DNA of 64,000 bases, taken from contig NZ_KQ947475.1 of assembly GCF_001506075.1 (NCBI RefSeq), forward strand, positions 3,622,526 to 3,686,525. The letters are read 5' to 3'. Both the position numbers and the translations under genes were made by a program. Shown here piece by piece: positions 17,662 to 26,041 of this stretch (the first letter of the stretch is position 1; the number at the start of each line of letters is the position of its first letter). Source of the stretch: Vibrio sp. MEBiC08052. GTDB taxonomy: Bacteria > Pseudomonadota > Gammaproteobacteria > Enterobacterales > Vibrionaceae. The notes under the pieces were generated by a model. It searched no databases. It saw nothing but the letters and a program-made list of their open reading frames with translations, and was not told the origin of the DNA.

Positions 17662-18978
17662 GTGGTTAAGTTAATCGTTGAACGAGTGATGTCACTGTCC
17701 AGACGACAGCGTGTTTTCATCCTGGGATTACCTTTATTGGTCGGGGTTTCTTTTTATACGCTACTGAACGATCACACCACTCGTCATAGTCTTGATGTCA
17801 GCATTGCTTCAGAGAAGCAGCTTGTCGATTCGCTGATTGCTGAACAAACCCAAGTCCCCGCTGAAAACCTACCTGATTACGAGTATGTTATCCGTTCCGG
17901 AGATAACCTCAGTACCATTTTTGAACAACTTGGATTCGGCTATCGTGATTTGTTGAAAATCATGGAAACGGATTTGAACTATTTGGCACTCGATACGATT
18001 CAGCCCGGTGATACTCTGAGATTCTGGCGGAGTAAGGATGGCAATGCCTTAGCGAAAATGTCGTTGCAATTTAGCTTAGTCAAACAGGTCGTGTATACCC
18101 GTCTGGATGATGGCAGTTATGCGTATCAAGAGATCAAAATCCCCGGGACTTGGAAACCGTTCCCACTGATTGGTGAGATAGAAGGGTCGTTTTCACAGTC
18201 TGCCTATCGACTGGGGCTCAATAGTAATGAAATTGAGCAGATGGTCGGTTTACTGAAAGATAAAGTGAATTTCACAAAAGATTTGCGCGCTGGCGATCAG
18301 CTTGAAATTGTCCAATCGAAGCAGTTTGTCGGGGATCAACTGACTGGCAACAGTGAAATTCAGGCGATCAAAATATTTACCCGTGGAACGGTTGTTTCCG
18401 CTTACCTGCATACTGACGGACAGTATTACGATCAGGATGGTCATAGTCTGCAAAAGGCATTTCGTCGTTACCCGACCAGCCGACACTGGCGGATGAGTTC
18501 TGGGTTTAATCCTTTCCGTCGTCATCCTGTGACGGGGCGTATTATGCCACACAACGGAACTGATTTCGCAACACCGGTCGGAACCCCCGTACTGTCTACC
18601 GGTGATGGCACGGTGATTATTGTCCGTAAGCACCCATACGCAGGGAATTATATTGTAATTCGTCATGACAGCACTTATATGACGCGTTATCTGCATCTGA
18701 GTAAGATTCTGGTTCATCGCGGACAAAAAGTGTCCCGGGGGCAAAAAATCGGATTATCCGGTCAGTCGGGAAGAGTAACTGGCGCACATCTGCACTATGA
18801 GTTGATTGTGAAGGGACGTCCGGTTGATGCCATGAAAGCCAAAATCCCGATGGCAACCTCTGTTGCCAAGAAAGAGATGAAGCAATTTATTGCGCACCGG
18901 AACAAAATGAATCAGTTACTTGAACGGCAAGAGTTAAAGCTTGCTGCGCATACAGAAGACAAGACCGATCAGAGTTAG
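17662..18978 (+). CDS. shyA: M23 murein DD-endopeptidase (ShyA/MepM type)
   Basis: About 438 aa. An N-terminal membrane anchor or signal (VFILGLPLLVGVSFYTLL) is followed by a LysM/OapA-like domain (YVIRSGDNLSTIFEQLGFGY), a middle domain, and a LytM peptidase with zinc ligands H-x3-D in HNGTDFATPVGTP and HLHYEL. It cuts peptide cross-links to allow wall growth. Start: a GTG at 17662 follows AAGGTGG; an ATG at 17689 is an alternative. From memory it corresponds to V. cholerae ShyA (VCA0079), encoded in the same neighbourhood. Confidence 0.9.
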   Translation: MVKLIVERVMSLSRRQRVFILGLPLLVGVSFYTLLNDHTTRHSLDVSIASEKQLVDSLIAEQTQVPAENLPDYEYVIRSGDNLSTIFEQLGFGYRDLLKIMETDLNYLALDTIQPGDTLRFWRSKDGNALAKMSLQFSLVKQVVYTRLDDGSYAYQEIKIPGTWKPFPLIGEIEGSFSQSAYRLGLNSNEIEQMVGLLKDKVNFTKDLRAGDQLEIVQSKQFVGDQLTGNSEIQAIKIFTRGTVVSAYLHTDGQYYDQDGHSLQKAFRRYPTSRHWRMSSGFNPFRRHPVTGRIMPHNGTDFATPVGTPVLSTGDGTVIIVRKHPYAGNYIVIRHDSTYMTRYLHLSKILVHRGQKVSRGQKIGLSGQSGRVTGAHLHYELIVKGRPVDAMKAKIPMATSVAKKEMKQFIAHRNKMNQLLERQELKLAAHTEDKTDQS

Positions 18979-19030
18979 ATGTGTTTGTGCGGAACACGAT
19001 TTATTTTTAGTGCTGGATTTATTTTTAGTA

Positions 19031-20872
19031 CTATCGGTTTGACTCTCTCCGCCCGAGCAATTGGTGAATGACCATTTCGGGCGGTAGGGGTGCAGAGAAT
19101 AGATACCCCTGAATTTGCGTACAACCCATCTCATATAATCGCGCCAATGATTGTTCCTCTTCCACGCCTTCTGCAACTAAATCCACATCCAATTGATTGG
19201 CAAGTTGAATGATCAAACTGACGACTTTCTCGGATGTATCATTGCATAGCATGTTTTTGATGAATGATGCATCGATCTTGATGCAGTCGATCGGATAATT
19301 ATGGATATAATTCAAGCTGGAGTAGCCGGTACCGAAGTCATCCAGCGCAACCTTAAAGCCGGTATCCCGTAGGTCTCTGAGAATATTTCGGGTGACCTGT
19401 CGTTGTGATAACAGGGCTGTTTCCGTCATTTCAATGGTGAACTCTCCCGGATAAAAACCATAGCGCGTGATCAGTTCTTTCAGCATCTGAATATAATCAC
19501 CCGGCTGGTTTAACTCATAAGCTGAACAGTTAATACTCAGCCTAATTTTTTGGCCTAACGATTGCTCAATTTGTTTTTTGGCAAGACAGGCGAGTTCAAT
19601 AACACGATGGCCGAATTCGATAATGAGACCGGATTGTTCTGCCGCTGCGATAAACTCGACCGGAGAGACCTCACCGAGCACTTGACTCTGCCAGCGGCAG
19701 AGCACTTCAAAATAGTTCCAGATTGATTGATGCTGTTTGACGATCGGTTGGAGCACAACATAGAGTTCCTGCGGTTCGTCGAGATTTTTGCTCAGTGCAT
19801 CTCTGAGTGCATCAATCACTTGATTCTTACGGTGATATTCCTCGCTCAGATGGGTGTCGTAACAACAAATGGCGGGCTGACAGAGCTTCTTGCTATTTTT
19901 GAGTGCCAGACTGGCGTTGAGCAGCAATTGATCTGCATCGATCGATTCTTCCTTGTATCTGGCAATACCGATACTTGCTGAGATTCTGATGTGATGGGCT
20001 GTATCTTGATATCCGGCACGAATCTGGGTGAGTATTTTTTGGCAGACCGTGGTGGGTTGTGGCTCAAAGGTGATGAAAGCAAATTCGTCTCCGGCAATCC
20101 GAAATGTCAGTTGCTCGTCTTGAATACATGCAGAAATAGTGTGAGCAACAAATCTTAACACTTGATCACCAATATAATTGCCGTAGAGATCGTTAATGTA
20201 TTTGAAGTCGTTAATATCCAGCATTCCCAGCGTAAAACTGAACTGGCTTTGGGATGCTGACACTAGCCTTTCTAACGTGTCGGCAAGAAAACTACGGTTC
20301 ATCAGGTTGGTCAGGTCATCGTGGGAAACTTCATAATTCAGGCGGTTGAGTAACACATCCGTTCGGTTGGTTTGATGTTGAAAACGACGGTATTGCATCA
20401 CCACCTGCGAGACCAGACGATGCCACTGTATGATTGTGGATGGTTCAGCAATCGGTGACTGTGTTAATGAAATAAACAGATAGATCCGATCACCGGATAC
20501 CGTATGGTTCACCATGGTTCCCAGATAGCCTTCGATTCGGTGTTTTACCAGATAATTTGCATGAGGGTAGCGTTGGTGAACCTGAGCCGGAATTAGATAA
20601 TATTGATGTGGTTGATGTTCAAGTTGATACGTAATCAGTGTATCCAGATGCGTGCCGATATCTTCATCAAACAGTTCCGTCGAAGATGCAGCGAGCAAAC
20701 GTCTCTGTTGTTTAATTTTGTCGATCTCAAACAGCAAAGAAGCATTCGAATTCGTTGCCTGATGCAACATTTCGGTTGATTTCTGATAGAGAGAACAATC
20801 GGTAATCGAAATCAGTTCAGAGATCGATTGCAAATCCACTTCGTTGAACGAGAGTGGTCCTCTTATATTCAT
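19031..20872 (-). CDS. GGDEF-EAL protein (c-di-GMP turnover)
   Basis: 613 aa, no membrane segment. Residues 1-165 are a GAF-like sensor region. The GGDEF domain (HDDLTNLMNRSFLADTL, LDINDFKYIND) has AGDEF in place of GGDEF. The EAL domain has EVL in FEVLCRW, with ETALL, DDFGTGYSSL, IDASF and AEGVE intact. AGDEF and EVL are tolerated variants in some enzymes. The phosphodiesterase side looks the more complete, so it may mainly degrade c-di-GMP. Its stop codon lies in a short duplicated GATTTATTTTTAGT sequence (18998-19030), convergent with the endopeptidase gene. Confidence 0.92.
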   Translation of the reverse strand: MNIRGPLSFNEVDLQSISELISITDCSLYQKSTEMLHQATNSNASLLFEIDKIKQQRRLLAASSTELFDEDIGTHLDTLITYQLEHQPHQYYLIPAQVHQRYPHANYLVKHRIEGYLGTMVNHTVSGDRIYLFISLTQSPIAEPSTIIQWHRLVSQVVMQYRRFQHQTNRTDVLLNRLNYEVSHDDLTNLMNRSFLADTLERLVSASQSQFSFTLGMLDINDFKYINDLYGNYIGDQVLRFVAHTISACIQDEQLTFRIAGDEFAFITFEPQPTTVCQKILTQIRAGYQDTAHHIRISASIGIARYKEESIDADQLLLNASLALKNSKKLCQPAICCYDTHLSEEYHRKNQVIDALRDALSKNLDEPQELYVVLQPIVKQHQSIWNYFEVLCRWQSQVLGEVSPVEFIAAAEQSGLIIEFGHRVIELACLAKKQIEQSLGQKIRLSINCSAYELNQPGDYIQMLKELITRYGFYPGEFTIEMTETALLSQRQVTRNILRDLRDTGFKVALDDFGTGYSSLNYIHNYPIDCIKIDASFIKNMLCNDTSEKVVSLIIQLANQLDVDLVAEGVEEEQSLARLYEMGCTQIQGYLFSAPLPPEMVIHQLLGRRESNR

Positions 20873-21105
20873 ACTGAAAGCCTACTGACATTGTGATGTT
20901 ATTTTGTTTTACCATATAACTTTGGGCTAAGAGTGATGCTTTTTCCAGTTTTTGACTCGATTTACGCCCATTGTCTGAGGTCTTGCATGGGGTTAGTCTT
21001 GAGAATAAATGAATTTGTGAGAGTATACGCGGGTTACCCGATGATGCGTTTTCCGTATGTCGGGATGATTTTGAACGCCAGCAAAAAACAGAGACGGAAA
21101 TATAA

Positions 21106-21456
21106 ATGTTACAGCATGATTTTGAACAGATGGTGAAGCAAGCCTGTCAGACCGGAAGTTTACCGCTTGCACTTGCCTATTTGAAGCAGGTTGACGAGGC
21201 AGAAATTGCTTCAGCGGCTGAAGCTTTAAGCGGGCAGTTTATGATTGCAGAGATTGAGGGTGAGCAACGTATTTATCATGTAACCATCCAAGAAGATGAA
21301 TCGGGAACACCTGAAGAGCTTGCTGAATACGTGATGACTGAAGGGGATGACGTGATTCGTTTTGTCGCTTGGTTTTTCGATACTCAATTCAGTATCAAAG
21401 GTAAAGAAACCTATCAGGCTGCGGGAAAAACATATACCCAGCCAAAGCGCAAATAG
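21106..21456 (+). CDS. Conserved hypothetical protein, 116 aa
   Basis: Not recognised. Acidic, soluble, no signal peptide, with a lysine-rich tail (TYTQPKRK). A compact alpha/beta layout is suggested by FMIAEIEGEQRIYHVTIQED and by DDVIRFVAWFFDTQFSIKGK. CGGAAAT precedes the ATG. It lies between the GGDEF/EAL gene and a putative minus-strand small RNA. Codon use is like its neighbours, so it looks like a core gene. From memory the equivalent position in V. cholerae (VCA0081 region) also has a hypothetical gene. Confidence 0.6.
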   Translation: MLQHDFEQMVKQACQTGSLPLALAYLKQVDEAEIASAAEALSGQFMIAEIEGEQRIYHVTIQEDESGTPEELAEYVMTEGDDVIRFVAWFFDTQFSIKGKETYQAAGKTYTQPKRK

Positions 21457-21523
21457 CATGATGAAGGTTGGCGTTTTCAGATGAACCAGTGATCGTAAGC
21501 GCTGATTTTGGTTACATTACTGT

Positions 21524-21626
21524 AAAAAAAAAGCCTCCCTGATCAAAGGGAGGCGAAGAACATGAAGTGACCAGTGATTCTGCCGTATCACTGTGAAAGA
21601 AGCACAAACGCTGCCTGCATTTGTCA
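21524..21626 (-). ncRNA. Putative sigma-54-dependent small RNA, about 103 nt
   Basis: On the minus strand a near-consensus sigma-54 promoter (21637-21653) predicts a start near 21626. The transcript would run to a terminator with stem GCCTCCCT / AGGGAGGC (21533-21554) and a run of at least nine T. Inside are two more hairpins: ACAAATGC / GCGTTTGT (21604-21624) and CAGTGAT / ATCACTG (21572-21593). Single-stranded CTTCTTTC lies between them. There is no credible reading frame. The porin gene on the same strand has its own terminator upstream at 21771-21798, so this is not simply its 3' end. It lacks the conserved Qrr core, so I do not call it Qrr. Function unknown. Confidence 0.65.
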
Positions 21627-21636
21627 CTCTATAGAT

Positions 21637-21653
21637 TGCAGAGTTTGTGCCAA
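21637..21653 (-). promoter_or_regulatory. Sigma-54 (RpoN) promoter, -24/-12 type
   Basis: Reads TTGGCACAAACTCTGCA on the minus strand. GG and GC are 12 nt apart as required, and TTGGCAC and TGCA match the consensus TGGCAC-N5-TTGCA apart from one position in the -12 box. It lies about 11 nt upstream of the proposed small RNA start. Confidence 0.72.
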
Positions 21654-21770
21654 GTTATTAATGTTAGTTAAATCAGTAAGTTATTTTATTTTCTGTTGTG
21701 ATGTACTTTTATGTGTGCGTTACAATGGGGCAAGATAGCGATGAAATGGTGCAGTGAGCGTCGTGTCAGG

Positions 21771-21798
21771 AAAAAAGGTCAGGCATCTCTGCCTGACC
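21771..21798 (-). terminator. Terminator of the porin gene
   Basis: A perfect 9-bp stem GGTCAGGCA / TGCCTGACC with a 4-nt loop. On the minus strand it is followed by six T. It lies 36 nt after the porin stop codon. Confidence 0.9.
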
Positions 21799-21833
21799 AA
21801 CCGTGGATTATATGGTTCTATTTGTTGTTCGGA

Positions 21834-22790
21834 TTAGAAATCGTAACGAATACCCGCTTGGAGTTGATCGTCTTTTTTCGTCAGTTGTTCGAACTTGTAG
21901 CCGGTATAAACACGCAGGTTACCATTGAATTTATGCTCAACTTCCAGTGCAAGATGATCGACCGTATCTTTGTTATCAACTTCCTGAAAGTTGTATACAG
22001 CGATCAGTGATGTTTTGCCGAACTTGTATTTTGCACCTAACTCATAGTCATCGGCATCAACTTCTTTGCCGCCTGAAACGGCTGTGCCAGTTCCGTATAG
22101 GGCACCTAGTGTTAATGCATCCAGTTTAAATTGTCCGCCGATATTGAATTGGTCTTCAGAGTTAGAAGATCCACTGTCTTGAGTCACGTAACCCAGACCA
22201 ACAGTCAGATTTTCAGTGAAGCCATACACAGCTGAAATACCGAAACTATCATTGTCCTTTTTGTCTGACGCAATGTAGTTCGCTTGAATGCTCAGTGCAT
22301 CGAATTTACCTGAATAAACAAAGTTGTTATCACGCTTATCTTTGTTACCACCGATGAGGTCGGCAGCTTCTTCATCAAATGTGTTCATCAGATCAGTAAA
22401 GTTTGTTACCTGTACCTGAGCTGAATCTTGCTTACCATAAGAAAACTCACCGATATTTGTGCCCATACCCGCATAGAAATAACGGTTGGTCAGGTTATCG
22501 CCATCCCCGTCTCCTTTGCTGCTACTGTTATCGAGTTCTGCTTCATATTTACCAAAGCCATACAAATCATCAGATAGTGCAGTTTTACCGACCAAGTTAA
22601 CCCGTGCCCGAGATTTGTCTTTAAAACGACTATTTTTAGTCGATTCATTTTCGTCGGAAAGATTGAAACGCGCTTCGGCACGACCGCCCACTTTCAGGGT
22701 TGTGCCTTTGCTATCATAGACTGTGGCAGCAATAGAAGAGCCGGATACCAATGCTGTGAGAATGGCTGTTGTCAGAACTGCTTTTTTCAT
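21834..22790 (-). CDS. Gram-negative general porin (OmpU-like)
   Basis: 318 aa. The signal peptide (MKKAVLTTAILTALVSGSSI) ends IAA. The mature protein is a 16-strand-type barrel with VGGRAEARFNL, a tyrosine-rich FGKYEAELD, and a C-terminal strand ending IRYDF, the Bam recognition phenylalanine. It should form a trimeric outer-membrane diffusion pore. It resembles OmpU/OmpH of vibrios but I cannot tell which. The long AT-rich upstream region and the nearby small RNA make post-transcriptional control possible. Confidence 0.9.
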   Translation of the reverse strand: MKKAVLTTAILTALVSGSSIAATVYDSKGTTLKVGGRAEARFNLSDENESTKNSRFKDKSRARVNLVGKTALSDDLYGFGKYEAELDNSSSKGDGDGDNLTNRYFYAGMGTNIGEFSYGKQDSAQVQVTNFTDLMNTFDEEAADLIGGNKDKRDNNFVYSGKFDALSIQANYIASDKKDNDSFGISAVYGFTENLTVGLGYVTQDSGSSNSEDQFNIGGQFKLDALTLGALYGTGTAVSGGKEVDADDYELGAKYKFGKTSLIAVYNFQEVDNKDTVDHLALEVEHKFNGNLRVYTGYKFEQLTKKDDQLQAGIRYDF

Positions 22791-22970
22791 CTTGTTTACC
22801 TTATTCCATTGTGATTGAGCTTCTTTGCTCTTTTTTGTAATGACTGGAGTAAGTTAGAGGGGAAATATGAATATCAGATTGCAATGTTATTACTATTAGA
22901 TGTTGTTTTTATTTGATTTTTTTATGACTTTTGTGAAAGTATGCGTTTAAATTGCTATTGGATGCAAATG

Positions 22971-23005
22971 TAAACCATAAATACATTCTTTGTATTTATG
23001 GTTTA
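22971..23005. repeat. Perfect 15-bp inverted repeat between porin and acpH
   Basis: TAAACCATAAATACA and its exact complement TGTATTTATGGTTTA flank a 5-nt loop. No T-run follows. It lies about 180 nt upstream of the porin start and 117 nt before acpH. It could be a protein-binding palindrome or an RNA hairpin. Confidence 0.7.
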
Positions 23006-23121
23006 TTCCTGGCTTATATGCTTTTTTATGTATATGAACTCACCTTGCAGTCCTGACCGAGCTAGTGAATTCGCTCATTTTGTGGTTTGATGAAACATCC
23101 TGAATCACGGTGGTAAAGATT

Positions 23122-23730
23122 ATGAATTTTTTAGCTCACCTGCATCTTGCTCAGGCCTGTCAGTCCAGTCCGCTGGGAAATTTGTTGGGGGATTTTGTCA
23201 AAGGTGACCCGCAGGGACGCTACCCGGAGTCCGTCGTTAAGGGGATTCACTTACACCGCTTTGTTGATGCGTATACGGATCGACATCCAGTGGTGCAGGA
23301 ACTGAAGTCCTGTTTCCCGGCAGAGAGTCGGCGCTTCGCACCTATCGGACTCGATTTATTTTGGGATCACTGCCTGGCCCGTGACTGGCATGATTTACAT
23401 GACTACCCACTCGATACATTTTGCCAAACCGTGCGTGGGCAAATTGAGCAAGAGTTGACGTTTACGCCACCGGAATCCTTCATGCAGGTTCACCAACGGA
23501 TGTGGCAAGGTCGCTGGCTGGAGTCTTATGCTGAATTCGATAATATCGAGTTTGCTTTACAGAGAATGTCGCGCCGCTCGCCACGAATGCAGGCATTGAG
23601 CAGTTGTACCCCGGCACTGAAAGCACATTATGTACATTTGTATACCGCTTTTGCTGAGTTGTACCCACAGGTGCTGGCAGCGACAAAGACCAAATGTATG
23701 GAGATGGGGCTATCCGATACGAACAACTAA
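23122..23730 (+). CDS. acpH: Acyl carrier protein phosphodiesterase
   Basis: 202 aa. Family start MNFLAHLHLA, then LGNLLGDFVKG, GIHLHRFVDAYTDRHPVV and LDLFWDHCLARDW, the histidine/aspartate metal-binding pattern of AcpH (DUF479). It removes the 4'-phosphopantetheine from holo-ACP. A GTG four codons upstream is open, but ATG 23122 matches the family. It ends 17 nt before the stop of the convergent MFS gene. Confidence 0.93.
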   Translation: MNFLAHLHLAQACQSSPLGNLLGDFVKGDPQGRYPESVVKGIHLHRFVDAYTDRHPVVQELKSCFPAESRRFAPIGLDLFWDHCLARDWHDLHDYPLDTFCQTVRGQIEQELTFTPPESFMQVHQRMWQGRWLESYAEFDNIEFALQRMSRRSPRMQALSSCTPALKAHYVHLYTAFAELYPQVLAATKTKCMEMGLSDTNN

Positions 23731-23747
23731 AATTGGCGCTCACAATT

Positions 23748-24974
23748 TTATATCGTGGCTTCTTTGGCGGCATGTATCCGCCGAACTCTTTCACCAAGCA
23801 TGATAAACATCAGGCAGCAGCCTCCCATACTGCAAACGACTGTCGCAAGATAGAGGGTATTGCTATCCGGCAAGCGTGCAAAGTAAGTCGAGATTAGGCT
23901 GACGAGAATCATTTGTAAACTGCTGTAGAGCGCACTCATTTTGCCGCCGGATGTTGCCGGAAACAGTTGCAGTGCTGATGCAATGGTATTACTGAATATC
24001 AGTGCCTGACCGAATGTTGCAATCATGAACGGGAAAATCACCACATAAATATTCTGGTATCCGCTCAGATTGGCACCAATCATCACTGCACCGGCTGCAA
24101 GGATCAACAGTCCCCCGAGCACACATGAAAAGTAAATGCCGTGTTGAAGGACAATCTTACGGTTCATTGATGCTGCCAGATAGTAAGGCAAGCCAATCAG
24201 CACCGCGAGATATCCGTATTCATCCGGAGAGAAATTAAGATGTCCCTGTACTAAAAATGGCGTCATGACGTTATAGGAAATCACAATACAGTAGGCAAAA
24301 AAACCGCCTAATACATTGATCATAAACTGCGGGTTGGATATCGCCTGCAGATAATCTTTCAGGGTGCTCTTGAGTAAGTGGGCCGCTGGTTTCCGGGGCC
24401 TCGCTGTTCTGGTTTCCGGAAGATAGAAAAAGCACAGGACCATGATGAATAGATCAAGCAGAGCCAGAAAAATAAACACTGCGGTCCAATGGAACATTTT
24501 GGTCAGCAGACCACCAATTACCGGGCTTAATCCGAAGCCAAGCGCAAATCCCATCGAAAGATAAGATGAAGCGCTCGCCAGTGCTTTTCCGGAGAAAACG
24601 TCCCGGACAATCGACCGTCCACTGGTCAGTAATCCGCCACACCCCAGACCTTCCAAAATGCGGCATAAGATGAAAACTTCAAACGTTGCACTGAATATGT
24701 TGCCGATAAATCCTATCAATGCCAGTAGTAACGCGGTAAACAGAATTGGCTTTCTCCCGATGCGGTCAGAAATCGGACCGAAAAACATCGGAGATATGCC
24801 AAAGCCAATGATAAAGCAGGTCACGGTGAGCTTGGTTTGGAATTCATCAATGACCAGACCGCGACTGATCTCGGGCAATGCAGGCAGATATAACGCAATC
24901 GATGCCTGACCTAAAATCGTGATGATCAGGATGAGTTTTTTAATTTGTGATTGTTGTGACTGGGCGCTGTGCAT
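23748..24974 (-). CDS. MFS drug transporter, Bcr/CflA family
   Basis: 408 aa with about 12 membrane segments. Signature regions GPISDRIGRKPILF (loop 2-3) and RILEGLGCGGLLTSGRSIVRD (TM4-5) match DHA1 exporters of the Bcr/CflA type. It probably exports drugs or small metabolites by proton antiport. A LysR regulator is divergently transcribed from the shared upstream region and is the likely regulator. The substrate is unknown. Confidence 0.9.
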   Translation of the reverse strand: MHSAQSQQSQIKKLILIITILGQASIALYLPALPEISRGLVIDEFQTKLTVTCFIIGFGISPMFFGPISDRIGRKPILFTALLLALIGFIGNIFSATFEVFILCRILEGLGCGGLLTSGRSIVRDVFSGKALASASSYLSMGFALGFGLSPVIGGLLTKMFHWTAVFIFLALLDLFIMVLCFFYLPETRTARPRKPAAHLLKSTLKDYLQAISNPQFMINVLGGFFAYCIVISYNVMTPFLVQGHLNFSPDEYGYLAVLIGLPYYLAASMNRKIVLQHGIYFSCVLGGLLILAAGAVMIGANLSGYQNIYVVIFPFMIATFGQALIFSNTIASALQLFPATSGGKMSALYSSLQMILVSLISTYFARLPDSNTLYLATVVCSMGGCCLMFIMLGERVRRIHAAKEATI

Positions 24975-25075
24975 TTGGAGTCCATGGTGTGTGAACGATA
25001 TTCAGGATTGTATTCAAATGTGATCGGATTAATATAAAGATTCTTGCAATACAGCTTTGCGTAAGGTGCAAATCA

Positions 25076-25975
25076 GTGAATCATTATCCGAGTTCTGAGC
25101 AGCTTTTTTTATTTTCGACGGTGGTTGATCAGGGCAGTTTTTCGAAAGCTGCCGCGCATATGGGTGTGCATGTCTCAACGGTTACCAGGCAGATTGACCA
25201 ATTGGAGCAACTCATCAAAGCGAAGTTACTGATTCGTTCAAGCCGTTTTTTAGGGTTAACGGAAGCGGGCCGATATCTTTATGAAAGGTCGCAGCCGTTG
25301 TTAAAAGATATTACCGATACGATTGAGACGATTCGTTCAATCGAACAATCGACGTCCGGCGTTATCCGCATGAGCTGTCTGCCGACATTTGGCAAAATGA
25401 TCGTCATCCCTTTTCTTGCTCAGTGTCACCGGCAAGGGATGAATATTGATATTCATTTGAATTTAACGGAAAGACTGATTGATCCGATTGTAGAACGTCT
25501 GGACTTAGCCATTCGCGTCGGGGAACAGCCAAACAGTAGCTTATATCCCCAAAAAGTGGGGACTCAAACGTGGCATATCTGTGCCAGTCCTGCTTTATTG
25601 TCCCGCTATTCTGCTGAGCAGATTGGTCAGTTAAACCATTTACCGCTGATTGATAAATGCGCCGAGTACAACTCGCTGTGTTGGAAAGGGCTGGAAAAAT
25701 CAAATGTTATTGCGGCCAGATGTGACGATTTCCATGCACAGTTGATGCTGGCAATGGCAGGCATTGGTGTTTGCTGTTTACCGAATTGGGTTGTTGCGCC
25801 AGCAATTGCCTCCGGAGAGCTGGTCAAAGTGATGGATGACCCGTTTGATCGGTGTGAAACGATTTATGCACTCAGGCCATTCCGGAAAGCCAGTGCAAAA
25901 GTGAGCTTAGCGATGGATGGTATTGAAGCTGCGCTGGCAACCATCTCCGGGACGATGGCAACTGGTAGCCAATGA
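25076..25975 (+). CDS. LysR-family regulator, divergent from the MFS exporter
   Basis: 299 aa. The N-terminal helix-turn-helix is FSKAAAHMGVHVSTVTRQID, with a periplasmic-binding-like effector domain at about 90-290. It begins with GTG at 25076, with AAGGTG upstream. Its position 100 nt from the divergent Bcr/CflA gene suggests it controls that exporter. The stop codon lies inside an inverted repeat shared with the convergent aldo/keto reductase gene. Confidence 0.9.
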   Translation: MNHYPSSEQLFLFSTVVDQGSFSKAAAHMGVHVSTVTRQIDQLEQLIKAKLLIRSSRFLGLTEAGRYLYERSQPLLKDITDTIETIRSIEQSTSGVIRMSCLPTFGKMIVIPFLAQCHRQGMNIDIHLNLTERLIDPIVERLDLAIRVGEQPNSSLYPQKVGTQTWHICASPALLSRYSAEQIGQLNHLPLIDKCAEYNSLCWKGLEKSNVIAARCDDFHAQLMLAMAGIGVCCLPNWVVAPAIASGELVKVMDDPFDRCETIYALRPFRKASAKVSLAMDGIEAALATISGTMATGSQ

Positions 25976-25994
25976 GCCTCAAGCGGCTCATTGG
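25969..25994. repeat. Perfect 10-bp inverted repeat at convergent gene ends
   Basis: CCAATGAGCC / GGCTCATTGG with a 6-nt loop; the LysR stop codon lies in the left arm. No T-run on either strand. Confidence 0.55.
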
Positions 25995-26041
25995 TCGGAG
26001 CAGGAGTATTGGATTACAGAAACCGTCGTGATTGTATGACT

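Noticed and set aside
18998..19033. Tandem GATTTATTTTTAGT(G/A)CT duplication as a regulatory element
   Set aside because: It is a short duplication around the stop codon of the GGDEF-EAL gene with no stem or known motif; most likely replication slippage.
21524..21626. Identification of the small RNA as a Qrr RNA
   Set aside because: Promoter type, size and stem-loop layout fit, but the conserved Qrr core that pairs with quorum-sensing mRNAs is absent.
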